A stretch of DNA of 64,000 nt from Hemerocallis citrina (lineage: Eukaryota; Streptophyta; Magnoliopsida; Asparagales; Asphodelaceae). Both the position numbers and the translations under genes were made by a program. The notes under the pieces are model-generated. The model had not been told where the DNA came from. It made no database searches and saw nothing but the letters and a program-made list of their open reading frames with translations. Of the stretch, positions 1 to 11,713 are shown one piece after another. The stretch's first letter is position 1. The number at the start of each line of letters is the position of its first letter. The stretch spans positions 181,189,981-181,253,980 of the forward strand of contig CM030366.1 of assembly GCA_017893485.1 (NCBI GenBank), in the 5' to 3' direction.

Positions 1-364
1 ACTTCCTCATATTCATTTCATATCATTCACTTTATTTACTTTCTCAATCTCATCTTATAATCTAACTTATTTTACTCTTTATTCTCAACTCATAATACAC
101 TTGCTTTAATTTCTCATTCTCTTTTCACATCATATGCTTTTTTTACTACCTCATTCTCATTTCATTTCACAAGCTTTTTTCACTACTTCATTCTCATTTC
201 ATTTCACAAGCTTTCTTTACAACTTCATTCTCATTTTATTTCACATTTGTTCATTTTATTGATTTGTCGACCAGTGAACCACAGTATCCCACTATACTGA
301 AAGACGACATCCCAGTAAACATGTGGACCTCTGCCCCCCGGGGTCTTACGCATCCGAGGCTACG

Positions 365-533
365 TCTTCCTCCCAACCTATGCCAGCGAGGGAAACACTA
401 ACCCCAAGAAGAACTTGGGTACTTCCTCCCAGCCGAAGCCAAGAGAGACAAACACTAACCCCAGATAAACTGGGTTCTTCCTCCCAGCCGAAGCCAGGAG
501 GGAAAAATACTAACCCCAGATAAACTAGGTACT
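365..533. repeat. Three tandem units of about 56 bp
   Basis: Units starting near 365, 422 and 477 each begin with CTTCCTCCCA and contain an ACTAACCCCA block. They lie inside the long minus-strand LTR. The short ORFs crossing them have no recognisable domain. Confidence 0.8.
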
Positions 534-1107
534 TTCTCGTGACATCTGTCATCGAGGGAATAACCGGACCTCAAACCGATAGCTTAGGAGATAAAAATAC
601 ATACCCCAAACATAGTTTGGATAATAATCATTTACCCCAAGCCGGTCCTTGGGTATTAGGAGGTCTAGCCCAAACTCCCAGGAATTCTGTAGGTACTGGT
701 CAACAAAATTTATTTGTTATTATCATTTTTATTTCATCTTTTCATCTCATTTCACCACTGCACATCATTTTATCATTTGCTTCAATAATTTACCACATCT
801 ATAACTTTAACAATGCGATTTACCCGTTATCTCACATGTTCACATACATCTGGTTATTTCATTAATAAGATTATTACCTCATCTTATTCTGTATCATAAA
901 CACACTAAAGTATTTAGTTGCTCACATTATAATTACCTTAGGCACATGCCAAACTAAGTAAATGATTATATCATATAACCGCCCATTAGTTTTACTTTAA
1001 ACAATCACTGCATTATACATTTACTCACTCAATAATTTCATCGATTAAGCTAACATAACTCATTATCACCCATGTATATATCACACACATTCACATACAT
1101 CATAACA

Positions 1108-1142
<35 letters not shown>

Positions 1143-1571
1143 ATTTTTGTTTACCGTATATTATACGTATATCAACCCCAATTATTTCATATTATCGTAC
1201 ATATACCCAATATATCACCCATAACACTGAATATTCAAAATCACACAAATTCACCATATAACAAAATTTTAACAAATAATAATTCCGTATTTTCGGTTAA
1301 ATCTTCATTTAGCTGAATCCCACAAAATCACTTCGAAACTGCATAAAATTCTGTCACAACAATATATATATATACTTAGTATAATCATACTCACATAATA
1401 TCCCGCGAAGACTCGAAACACCACCTTTCCATCTCGCATCCGAAGTCGCTAACTTCTCCTATTATCAAATTTCTAAGAAATTAGGGCTCAAAACATCCAA
1501 ACCAGTCACAGGAACTAATAACACTAATCCTAATATCACTCAGGCATTTTATTGAACGTCTGGGATGTACA
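534..1571. other. LTR interior without genes
   Basis: AT-rich sequence with a (TA)n run at 1111-1139. The part from about 1380 to 1571 matches the plus-strand LTR copy at 62965-63140 in reverse complement. I see nothing coding. Confidence 0.6.
1111..1139. repeat. (TA)n microsatellite
   Basis: Uninterrupted alternating TA run within the LTR. Confidence 0.9.
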
Positions 1572-1576
1572 CGTGC

Positions 1577-4500
1577 TGTCACGCCTCGCTTCCCGGAATA
1601 CGGAAATACAGGCACGTAACTGAGGCCCAGCGAATGATATAAGTACGCTTACTCATATCATCCATAAGCTGTACCAGTCTTAACTCAACAATATAAGACA
1701 AATTAATCACAACCACGCAGGAACATGATCACATAAACAAGAATGAAATTCAATAACTAAATCTGGAATATAAGAACTTACCAAATAGCTCAAGGAACTC
1801 CTGCTCCAATCGTAGAATAACTGCTCACCAATGCCTTCTGAAAATTCTCCTTGATCACCTGTACTTGTTTATCTAAAAAAAAGAATAATTTGTCCTTAGA
1901 GCAAGTCGTGGACATGCAAGTGGAGAAACAGAGAAACAATAACAATTGTAGTATAGCAATGAATTCAATAAATGATGAAGTCAATAGTATTGAACATTGA
2001 CAAAGCAATAACAGTATAATATGCAATAACTATGATCTATCACGATAACAATGAACAATATCAATAATGGCAATAATAACGATAACACTGTTCGATAAAG
2101 ATAACAATATGCAATGATACTGTGATGAGAGCCTTAGGTCTATTATTCATTTTTAAATCCTAGCTAATGCACGTACTGCTGTGTCTCATGTGTGCCGTAC
2201 CACAGGTTCGATGCATACAATCAATTTCGTTTAGATTAAGGTGGTAGATTCTATAGTTCATGTACTGGGTATGATGACGATAACGATAAAACACGGGACA
2301 TGTGTAATTTCTTACACGATGCCGATAACGATAAAACACGGACATGTGTAATTTCTTACACGATGCCGATAACAATAATATTCACTGGCCATCATCTGAG
2401 TACACTTACTATATTGTCAACTACCCTAATTAACCCTTAACCCCGGCTTTGATTTATTTCCTTTATTCAATTAACACACGATAATACAATTAATAAGGGA
2501 CGTTAGAAAAGGTTACAAAACAACCCTAGGATCATGCAATATACTCTATACAATTAAATACACTAAATATAACATTATAAACACAACTGTACATTATAAA
2601 ACATAGAATCCCAATTCTGGACAGCAGTAGGTTGCTGTACCAAAATCAGAATTCCTGTTGCTACAGGACAGCAAATGTGGATCCGTCAAGTGGTCTAGAA
2701 ACTAGACTCCCGCCCGGTTCCAACGCATACTTAAAGTCTATATTCCGACAACGGTAGCTAGGTGAAATTCAATGTTCTTTATAGGTTTTAGTTTCTGGCT
2801 GTGTGTAGATGTTGACTAATTTTAATTATAAAGGCAGTAAATAATCATTACAAAAATCAGTAAAAATAATTTTAACACCCTAAACATGTTATCTACAAAT
2901 CTGAAATTTATCTTGGCCATATATAATCATTAGTTCACTTAATTTATCAGCCTAACATGGTATGTACATGAATCTGAATTTACAGCGCAGCTGCAGAAAA
3001 AGGGTCATAACTCGGGCGATATAAATTGGAATTCGAAATTTCTAGTATCTATTGACATCTAGACAAATAGGGTTACGTTTCATCTTCAGGGAGTTTCTGA
3101 TTTTAATGAAGTTATCTAGGTCGAAACAGCACATTAAGATTCATGTTGGCGTAATTTCCAGAATAGTCAACGTGTCCATTTTGAAAATAAACGATTAAAA
3201 TTAAGAATGATAATTTGGGGTTTAATAATCATAAATCACAGCGAGTCATTTCTATGTAAACATGGTATTATGGTCGATGATGTTCATAATTCTAATATTT
3301 ACAATTCAACTAATTTATCAATAGCAATCACATTAACAATCAACTAATTTATACAATCTACTATAGCTAGTTGTCATTAATGTCATGATATGAAATGTGT
3401 CAATAATTCCCTATTTTTATAATCAATAACTATAATTACATGGGTGTATGAAAATCCCTATACAATAGAGGCAAAATGAAGGCACGAAGTCGAGACTACC
3501 ACTTGGATTCGCTCGTGTAAATCCGTGGTATCCCAACGATAGATACAATAACATTTTTACGATATTCAATAGGATCCACTTGTGGAATTCAATAAAAATT
3601 ATCGAATATGATACAATACACATTCGATAGAAATGACTTGCCTTTTTTATGACGAATAGATCCGATTGTTGAAGAAAATATGATCGAAAATCCCCGGGCG
3701 AAGTTTCCCAAAAGAATGTGTGAAGCACGTGTGAAAATCCAACAGTAGAGTGAATTTCCCCACACCAGATCGCCCAGAATAGCAAACGGCATTTTGGATC
3801 TGGCGTGCCAAAATGCGGAACACCAAAATTAACCAATAGAAACTTTCCCGCACACCAGATCTGGGCCAAACACGGAACACGGATTTCGGATCTGCTGTGG
3901 GTGAACACCAAACACCGATCTGATCGGACCAAGAGAGCACGGATCTTGATGTGATCCAAAGGCTGAGATCCAATCCCGCCCAAACAGTTCTTCTTCTTCT
4001 TCCTTCTCTTCTTCATCGAAACCGAGAGCGAGAGCGAGAGCAGCGGCGGCACCGGCAGCGGCGCGAGGCGGCGAGGGCGACATCGAGAGGGTCACGGCAT
4101 AGGGAGCGATGGCGGTGACGGGACGGCACGGCCAGGGGCGCGACTGGGGTGAATGGCTGAACGACGATAGGATCTGCTGCTGCAGTCGCGTGGGAGGCAG
4201 GGTACTGTGGTTGTGGCGTGAAGCGCACGCGAGAGGAGACAGGGCAGAGACTGTCGTCGAGGGGGTTGCGAGCAGGCGAAGAGGGAAAAGACTGAGCGAT
4301 GGGCGGGTGGTCGAAGGCCAGGGGAGTAGTGACTGTGTGCATGGGCGAAAGGGGGGTCGCTGTGGTGGATGTGCTGTCGATTGGCGCTGGTGGCGCGACT
4401 GGGTTGCGAGCAGGGAGGGGCCATGGTGTCTGGGTGAGGAGATGAAAGGGTGAAGGTGAATCGGGAGGGTTGCAGCGAGGTCTTGGATGATGATATGGGT

Positions 4501-5562
4501 AATGGCGAACGAAGAAGGAAGGAGGAGGGAAAACAGGGAAGGATGCTGGCGGCTGGTCAGGAGTGCTTGGGGCGTTGTGATGGCAAGGGGGTGGAGGTCG
4601 GAGATGGGGACGATGGGGAGAGAGGTCAAGCGGCGCTACGAGGTGGCTGCGCCGCTAGCGAACGGAGAGTGGAAGCGGAAGGAAAATGGGTTCTCTGCTT
4701 TCGTTAGAGACAGAGGGGGAGCGAGCGGGAGAAGGAGATGGGTGCTTTGGGTTTTGTTTTGTTTTGGTTGGTTTAAACAGGGAAGGAGAGAGAGAGAGAG
4801 AGATAGCATGATTAGGGGGCTTAATAGTAGGGATTTAGTTACTCAAGTTGGGAGTTACAGATCATGGAGATTGTGGGGGAGTAATTAGGAGAATTGATAG
4901 GGATTAGTCCGTTAGGGAGAGATTGGGGGTAGTTTGGGTTATTGGATTTGGGTTTAGATGGATTTGGATCTAATAAGAGATGGGTCTTGGTTTTGGGTTT
5001 AAAAATCCAATAGAAGATAATTAAATAGAATAGGCTTTATAAGGCACACTTATATATACACATACACATTAAATCATGAACAATTAAACTAATAGTATTA
5101 AAAATAATAATAACAATATCAAATAGAAATGATAATACTAATAACAATAATAATTACAAAATTTGATTTTCAATAAATAATCAAAGATGACAATAATAAA
5201 ATAAACTAATAATCATATTCGTAGCAGTAAAAATAATAATGATATTAGCAACGACGGTAATAATAATAGTAACGATAATAATAACATGAATACAATAATA
5301 AGATTTGAGTTCAGTAAATTCATTAAAAATCATTGAAATCCAAATCGAAATAACATAATAGATTTGGACTAACATATAAATAGTCGATCATTTGAAAACG
5401 GCAAATAAGGTTGAAGTATTCCATTATTCGATAATAAATATAATTGTTCGAGAAAATGTTCTAAATGTAAAGTTCAAGCCAGATTTAACAAATACTGAAT
5501 TTATAATTTTTAAATACATGAAAATACATAGAAAATACGCATTTTCGAAAACAGGGGTTACA
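1577..5562 (-). mobile_element. LTR-like insertion (probable solo LTR) nested in the LTR
   Basis: The insert is bounded by TGTCACGCC at 1577 and GGGGTTACA at 5562, so it has TG...CA ends in either orientation. It is flanked by an exact 5-bp target duplication, CGTGC (1572-1576 and 5563-5567). Removing it restores continuity with the uninterrupted copy at 62940-62975. The minus orientation is preferred: it would begin TGTAACCCC, similar to other LTRs here, with TATA-like sequence near 5035-5058 followed by a long pyrimidine-rich stretch (about 3960-4800). No gag or pol motif is seen, so a solo LTR of about 4 kb is the simplest reading. Long ORFs at 3423-4629 are low-complexity translations of the CT-rich region. 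Confidence 0.65.
2279..2380. repeat. Tandem repeat, about 45 bp, two copies plus a partial third
   Basis: A unit starting GATAACGATAAAACACGG recurs at 2279 and 2324 and partially at 2368, inside the nested LTR-like insert. Confidence 0.8.
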
Positions 5563-6418
5563 CGTGCGATGCATGTAATATTCAAATTCCTAAGGGATTT
5601 TTATCCCCATATAATTTCCAAAATCACACCCAAATTATTCTAATGGTTCAACTAAAATTTCTACTACCATGAAGGAGATAATTTTCATATATTTACTTCC
5701 CATTTTATAAACCCAAAATCCTAATTTATAAGCAATTTACAAAATCTCCAATAATTTGTTAATTTCCCGACTCTAACATCAAAATAGACCTCTAACCAAC
5801 CCTATACTCCATTTCTATGCAATAGAAATTAAAAGCATAAGAAAATTACACAAATAATTAAAAAGAAATATACCTCCACTAAATCCTTTCTCCAAATTGA
5901 CTCCACCACTAGTTAGAGCACCCTTCACTTAGCCTATCCCTCAAATTAATTTAAAAATAAAGAAGACATGGAGTGGATTTTGGGTTGGGGAAATCACAGC
6001 GAAATGGGTTGGTTTCTTTTCGGCAGGATCGAAACCAGGAGAAGGAGAAGAAGGATGTGTGTGTTTGTGTGTGTGTGTGTGTAGGTGGGGGGTGGGGGGA
6101 GGGGTTGTAAAATATATATATATAATAATTTGTAAAGGTATTTTAACATACAAGCCCCCAATCTCCAAAATAATACTAACAATACAAAATATATTAACAT
6201 ATCTCATAATAATCCTCCAAAATTATAAAATAAAAACAAACAATATTTTTTTTCACATAAAACTCAACTCATAACTCCAATATATCATTTACATCAATTC
6301 AACACAAATATCAACACCAATCTTAATATTTAAAATAAAATATACCTAAAATAATTCTCAGTACTCCAGAGATATAAAAATGGGTATTTTTAGTATTTTA
6401 CAAATTCGAGGTGTTACA

Positions 6419-6624
6419 CTTAGTTTAGTAACCACCGCCAAATAGTCTATCATCCATCGGTGAACAACCAATTCCAGTTATGTTGATTATTCAATGAGTT
6501 GATTGTGGCACGAAAATACTTAAGGGTTGGGGTAACCAGGCTGGGCGGCAAACACTTCAATGAAAGAGCTCCTTTTGAGTCTTCCTTGATCTAAGAGAAT
6601 CAAATCTCATCCTTCCCTACCTTC
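6419..6624. other. Unassigned sequence left of the TRIM
   Basis: About 200 bp between the end of the long LTR and the TRIM. It is probably continuous with 7140-7690 once the TRIM is removed. No gene is recognised. Confidence 0.4.
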
Positions 6625-6758
6625 TGTAACACCCCGTAATAATTAATAATTATAATTTTCTGGGATTAGAGGTCACCAACAAGCTATAGCACTTTTTAGG
6701 AGGATGTCTATGGTGGGCAGTTGTTTGCTAAAAACGTTGATCGGGGCGGGACGTTACA
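6625..6758 (+). repeat. TRIM 5' LTR
   Basis: 134 bp, TG...CA, closely similar to 7007-7139. Confidence 0.88.
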
Positions 6759-6760
6759 AA

Positions 6761-6772
6761 TGGTATCAGAGC
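6761..6772 (+). promoter_or_regulatory. TRIM primer-binding site (initiator tRNA-Met)
   Basis: TGGTATCAGAGC two bases after the 5' LTR, the standard complement to the 3' end of plant initiator tRNA-Met. Confidence 0.9.
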
Positions 6773-7006
6773 CGACTTTGGACACCAAGTGTGAAGATGA
6801 CGTGAGTGGGGGCCTCATATGATCTGCGATGGGAGATGGTTTCCTGATTATCGGGGTGTGAGGCACTTGCGATGTGGCTAGTCTTCCTGATTACCGGGAT
6901 CGAGGCGACGCTCACGGGACTGCTCCACATCCGCTAGAAAGGAGATCCTACGCTAGATTGCATGCCCCGTACTCAGCGAGAACACTGATTTCTAAAGGGG
7001 GGTGTA

Positions 7007-7139
7007 TGTAACACCCCATAATAATTAATAAATATAATTGCCTGGGATTAGAGGTCACCAACAAGCTATAGCACCTTTTATGAGGTAGCTGTGGTGGGCA
7101 GTTATTTGCTAAAATCGCTGATCGGAGCGGGGCGTTATA
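7007..7139 (+). repeat. TRIM 3' LTR
   Basis: 133 bp, preceded by the purine-rich tract at 6994-7002. Its terminal CA is mutated to TA. Confidence 0.87.
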
Positions 7140-7690
7140 CCCTCAGTTTGTGCCAGGAGCCTCCATCTCATAAGTATCAACCGATGAAATGAAGTTGAAT
7201 AGGTCAACTCCTTCTCGGAAACAGTATCTATTTCAGCCACAGAAGTGATTTGACTCAAAAGCCGAGTAAAGCTCCGCTGCATCAACCGACGAAACAATGA
7301 CCCTGGTTTTTCCCTCCTAGCCAACGGATTCAGTTTCTCCAGACCCAACAGATCTCATTTCTTTCAAATCACCAACAGCACATGTTTATCCCGGACCACC
7401 AGGAATCGAATAATCATTCCATTCTCCACCCCTTTCGAATGAAAAAGTGTGAACCCATAGGATCAATTTCCAGTGTTTGCCGATTCCTTTTCTACTGATT
7501 GCTTCTATTACTGACTTATATGACGATTCGGATTATCGGTGCCTAAACTCAAAGGTTTCTTGCTTGCTTAGCTAGTTAGTTTGTTGGGGAGCTCTCTCTT
7601 GCTCTGCTTCTCGCGCTATCGCCACTTTAGTTCTATTGCAAAGGGTGCGTGGTGCCAATGTCTCCTAGCCCCCTTTGCGCTTATTGCTAT
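7140..7690. other. Unassigned sequence, possibly organelle-derived
   Basis: An open stretch on the minus strand (7109-7348, 79 codons, partly inside the TRIM 3' repeat) matches nothing I know. The base composition is more balanced than the surroundings. Phrases around 7560-7690, such as repeated GCTTGCTTAGCTAG-like runs, remind me of plant mitochondrial intergenic DNA. That is an impression, not evidence of identity. Confidence 0.25.
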
Positions 7691-7790
7691 CTGAGATAGC
7701 GAGTGGGTCGTTTTGGTAATTAGTTTCTAAAGTGGGCCAGTTTGGTAAATACTTTCATAAAGTGGGTTATTTTGGGAAAAAATCGTTTCT
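7690..7790. repeat. Isolated end of a foldback-type element
   Basis: Repeated phrases of the type GTGGGTC/GTGGGCC...TTTGGTAA at about 35-bp spacing resemble the outer arms of the foldback elements at 11710-12925 and 48978-49727, but no partner arm is visible. Confidence 0.4.
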
Positions 7791-7982
7791 GCAAATGGGA
7801 GAGAGGATAAGGAAGAAGAGACCACAGTAAGAGGAAGAGTCCGGTATGAAATCTATTTTCAATATAATTTAATATGAGTTAATTAAAATGCTGATGTGGC
7901 AACGACAATTAAGCGTGTCACATAAGGTTACAAGAAAAATGTAGTAAAATAGGTAGTGGTGCAACATTACCCATCATAATAA

Positions 7983-8159
7983 CTAGTAATTTACACGTGC
8001 GATGCACGTTTTAATAATTTCAAAAAAAAAAACTCAGACATAGGGAGGATTTGAACCGGAAACCTCCTTTATATTAGTTATGTATGTGTCTTGCACATAT
8101 TGGTAGAATGACAAAATGACAAATGACACTAAGGCCTTCTCCCATTATAATATTAGAGA
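7983..8159 (-). mobile_element. Very short non-autonomous Helitron
   Basis: On the minus strand it begins TCTCTAATATTATAAT (8159 leftward) and ends CTAG (7986-7983). A perfect 6-bp-stem hairpin, ACGTGC-ATC-GCACGT (8009-7995), lies 8 bases before the CTAG. Insertion is between A and T, as Helitrons do, and there is no target duplication. The 177-bp length and lack of coding capacity make it non-autonomous. Confidence 0.7.
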
Positions 8160-8319
8160 TTAGAGATAAAAAGGGTAAATCACTAAACCACACACATTTT
8201 TCACCAATTTGCAGATAACTCTACCCAATTCTTTTATTGTGGGTGACTGTACTATAGGCCCAAAATTATTGTGGTTCACCTTACCCTATCTAAAATCAAT
8301 ATAAATTAGTCTTTTGGAC

Positions 8320-8381
<62 letters not shown>

Positions 8382-8693
8382 GGACATAATTTTCAAAAAA
8401 AAAATAAAATTTGGTAATATATAACCTAAAATACTCTTGATCGGTTAATTAGGTATTGGAGGGACATAATTTTCCAAAAAAAAAAATTGGGTGAAGAGAG
8501 AAAGAATAATTTCTAATAAGTCCACAAATTTTGAAATACAAAAATTTCAAAAATTCGTTATATATATATTTTTAGAATACCCACTGAACTTTACAATAGT
8601 AAAAATGATCATTTTATGCTAGATTATTAATTGCTTCAGCGAATAGTGATTTTTTTATATTATATGCCACTTTTTGAAAATATTTGTACTTAT
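8160..8693. other. AT-rich intergenic sequence with (TA)n
   Basis: Contains a (TA)n run of about 55 bp (8323-8378) and two A-rich GGGACATAATTTTC phrases (8381 and 8461). No gene is seen. Confidence 0.6.
8323..8378. repeat. (TA)n microsatellite
   Basis: Long uninterrupted TA alternation. Confidence 0.9.
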
Positions 8694-9418
8694 AGGACAG
8701 TTGTCAAAGTATTTGTATTTGTGGACTCAACAAATAAACTCGTCATTCCCAACAACGAGTTTACTTGTTTCATGTTTGCCGTTGGGACACGACAAGTTTG
8801 GTGCTAATTTTTTGAGAAACTCGTCGTTCCCAATGGCAAGTTCAGTTCAAAAAATTTCAATGAAGACTCGTTGTTTCCAACGGAGATAACATTTATACTA
8901 GACTCGTTGTTGGGAACTGCGAGTTTAGTTCAATTTTTTCAATGAAGACTCGCTATTCCCAACAGCGAGGACATTTACTCTAGACACGCTGTTGGGAAAG
9001 GCGAGTTTTGTTCAAAAAAAATTGTATTGAGTTTTTTTTCGAAAATTCACTAAGTCCAACAGAATGTTTCACTCTCTGTGAAATTTCCTACATTTTCGTC
9101 GTTTCCAACAACGAGTCTAGTATAAATGTCCTCGCCATTGGGAACAGCGAGTCTTCTTTTAAAATTTTGAACTAAACTCGTTATTCCTTACATCGAGTCT
9201 AGTATAAATGTCCTTGCCGTTGGGAACATCGAGTCCTCATTGAAAATTTTGAACTGAACTCGCCATTGAGAATGGCAAGTTTTTCAAAAAATTAGCACTA
9301 AATCTGCCATGTCTCAACAACGAGCATGAAACAACTAAACTCGTCGTTGGGAACGGCGAGTTTAGTTTTTGAGTCCACTAGCACAAATACTTTAGCAATT
9401 GTCCTCTTTCTGCATAAA
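8694..9418. mobile_element. Long foldback (inverted-repeat) element 1
   Basis: Two arms of about 330 bp, 8694-9020 and 9085-9418, are near-complete reverse complements around a centre near 9050. Each arm is made of recurring words of the form ACTCG-TCGTT-CCCAACGGCGAGT in both orientations, separated by AT-rich spacers (CAATGAAGACTCG, GACATTTATACTAGA). There is no protein-coding capacity. Length, symmetry and lack of ORFs fit a foldback or MULE-like MITE. A transcript through it would fold into a very long hairpin. A target duplication could not be fixed because the exact ends are unclear. Confidence 0.75.
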
Positions 9419-9499
9419 TCACGTTTAATGAGTTTCCCTCTATATTTTCTAGAGAGAGAAACTCTCCCAAAAAAAAAACCCAAAAAAAGAAAACCATTG

Positions 9500-10941
9500 A
9501 TCTAGATCTGAGTTTGGAGGGGATAGCGGCTAGGGTTACGCCGCCCCTCCCCGTCCACCCTTCATCCTCCTCCTCTATCCACTACTCTCCAACAACGATC
9601 TCCTCCCGCCGAAGTCGCGCAACCTCGACTTCGGCCTTCCATCATCGTTTCTCCCGAGTTTTGGCGTCGGGAGTGGCGAGCTCCTACGGCGAGTAGCTCG
9701 CGGCGGCAGAACAGCGAGCTCCTATGTGGTGGAGCTCGAGATGACGGCGCGCTGATGCTTGGGCCGGCGGTGGATTTGCCTCGCCTGGGCCGCCGTCGCC
9801 TCCACCCTCCCTCATCCGACTAAGACAGTCCTACTGTCGCCGAATGCCATGGCCTTCACGACTGCGCCACCCCACCCAACATCTTTAACCCCTATTTCTG
9901 CAATGAGTGAGTGTGAGAGGGAGAGTTAAGGAGAGACATGATCTTCTCTACTCTCTGTTAGTGTGTGTTTGTGATTGTGAGAAATCGCATGAGAGAGCTT
10001 GAGTGTGTGAAAGGAGAGGGTATGCTCCTCTTGGCTCTCTCTTTGGTCGTGCCTTGGTTGGTATGAGTGAAGTTTGATGTGCAACACGGTTGTGGGGCAT
10101 GAGTTTGGTTTTGATTCGGTGTGAAGTATGATGTGCAGCACGGTTGTGGGGCTTGGGCCCGAAAATGGGGTCCCTCCATGAGGTGCGCTCACCGGTTGCA
10201 GCACAGTTGTGGGGCTTAGGCCCGCAGACGGGATCCCTCCATGAGGTGTCCGGAGTGGAAATATATATAGAGTTGGAGTTGTTTGGAATTTTGCCTGTCA
10301 GTGTGTGAGTTACACCCTGAATTTGACCTCCTTTAACCGACTGCCACAGGCTTCACGACAGCACCACCACTACGGCTTCATCATTGAACCTGGAATCTAC
10401 AACGTCCACCGTCCACAGGGGCGAGAGGGGAGGGTGATGCTTCAGTTAGTTGTAATTTGCTTCGGATTTTTGCGTGAGTGAAAGAGTGTGTGAAGATGTT
10501 GCTTCTCACTACTTTATGCAGGTGTATGTTTGTGTTTGTGAGGAATCACTTGAGAGGGTAAAAGCGTGAGAGAGGCGAAAGTATCCTCTTCACGGCTCTC
10601 TCTTTGACTGTGTCTGTGGTTAGGGTGAGGGAGAGTTTTGTTTGATGAGAAATCGCTTGAGAAAGGTAAAACGTGAGAGAGGTGAAGGTATCCTCTCCAC
10701 GGCTCTCTTTTTTGTTGTGACTTTGACCTAGTCGATTGTCGGGTGTTGTTTTTGGTTTGTTGGTCACCCTCTAAAGATGTTGGAGTGAACTCTGATTGTA
10801 TATACTGGTCATGTCGCTTCATGTTCTATTTGTCTGTTTGTGGTTTGTAATTTGGCCCAGTACGCTGGGTTTGTTTGGTTAATTTCTTATTAATAAAACA
10901 AGGTTGTTTTATTCCAGCTTTCCTTCCAATAAAAAAAAAAA
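9500..10941 (+). mobile_element. LINE-like or LINE-derived non-coding element
   Basis: The right end (10840-10941) reads GCCCAGTACGCTGGGTTTG, then TTCTTATTAATAAAACA and a poly-A run (10931-10941). This matches in style the 3' ends of the LINEs at 29990-30071 and 30810-30870. The left part (9500-9900) is GC-rich. Between them are imperfect internal duplications (9950-10040 against 10510-10620 and 10630-10720; 10070-10140 against 10140-10250). No reverse transcriptase is present, so this is either a heavily deleted LINE or a non-autonomous derivative. The left boundary is approximate. Confidence 0.45.
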
Positions 10942-11589
10942 TGTCATCGTTCTACAAATATTTTTAAAAAGTGTCCTAAAAAAAAAATCGCAAATAGCAA
11001 GGTAAAGCGCTATAACTTTTGGCATGCAGTAAAGTGATCCAAAGAAAAAAAAAATAATAATAAAAAAAATAAAATAAAACTGAGTAAGGTTATTTTCATA
11101 TTAGTAAAAACTAAGTACGAGTAGGATTTAGTGAAATTTGCCCATGTGATTAGCTCCCTTGTGAGTTGTGAACCGGTTGAATTGGTTCTGATTCTCGCTG
11201 TCATTAAATTTGGTTTTTGTACTCCGTGGTTATGCATGCGGCACGGTAATCAAATAGGAGTATAGGACCACCTGAGCAACATTTTTTAAACTGAGCAGTA
11301 CCTTTTTCAAGTCTGAGATCTCGACTGCAGAACTGCACCACCTCCAGATTGAAATCCACGACCTACTGTTGAATCACATGGTCAGGGGATTGGTATAGTA
11401 CTGTACTATTTTGTCGGTAAAATCAATAATGCAAGATACCTGATGTGATGCCTATTTATGGATTGCTATTGTCCAAAAAGCAGGAAAATCTTCCGTAGCC
11501 ACCCAACGTTTGGTTTTTTTCCTTTTTTTTTTTTTTAATCTTATGCTTCAGTAACTACCAATTTTATTGCCAATCTCTTTATTATCTTA
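10942..11589. other. Intergenic, no recognised content
   Basis: AT-rich unique-looking sequence with A runs at 11040-11075 and a T run at 11521-11537. No ORF has a recognisable domain. Confidence 0.5.
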
Positions 11590-11713
11590 GATGACATATT
11601 CCTATTGGAGAGTTTTCCCACCTATTTTATCTTTTTCTACCTATTAAAGGGTACCACCTAAAATAGTAAAGAAAAATGTAGTAAAATTGATAGTGGATGT
11701 AGCATTACTCCTT
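11590..11713. mobile_element. Truncated MITE related to the element at 51055-51227
   Basis: The segment ending GTAGTAAAATTGATAGTGGATGTAGCATTACTC in two adjoining phrases repeats the right half of the complete MITE at 51055-51227. Its left terminus is missing. A weaker relative lies at 7895-7975. Confidence 0.5.

Larger units (their letters stand above)
1..6418 (-). mobile_element. Long LTR (Ty3/gypsy-like, TGTAACACC family), minus strand, interrupted
   Basis: Read on the minus strand, the element begins at 6418 with TGTAACACC and runs leftward off the window. The same start and much of the following sequence recur on the plus strand from 62094, so two oppositely oriented copies of one LTR family lie at the two ends of the window. 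Shared blocks include the terminal segment (6350-6418 against 62094-62160), a TATA-like run followed by a pyrimidine-rich stretch (6000-6125 against 62400-62500), and the segment at 1380-1571 against 62965-63140. No coding domain is visible. TG start, TATA and CT-rich leader fit an LTR. Whether it is a solo LTR cannot be told, because its other end lies outside the window. A second element occupies 1577-5562. Confidence 0.6.
6625..7139 (+). mobile_element. TRIM (terminal-repeat retrotransposon in miniature)
   Basis: Two direct repeats of about 133 bp (6625-6758 and 7007-7139) share TGTAACACCCC starts and most of their length. The first ends in CA; the second ends in TA by one substitution. 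Just inside the 5' repeat is TGGTATCAGAGC (6761-6772), the initiator-tRNA-Met primer-binding site. Just before the 3' repeat is a purine run, AAAGGGGGG (6994-7002), fitting a polypurine tract. The internal region is only about 248 bp and has no ORF. Flanks CCTTC (6620-6624) and CCCTC (7140-7144) look like a 5-bp target duplication with one mismatch. The element cannot encode proteins and would have depended on another retrotransposon. Confidence 0.9.

Noticed and set aside
3829..4629. 266-codon minus-strand ORF
   Set aside because: Low-complexity Ser/Pro/His/Arg translation of the CT-rich part of an LTR-like insert. Overlapping frames are equally open and no domain is visible.
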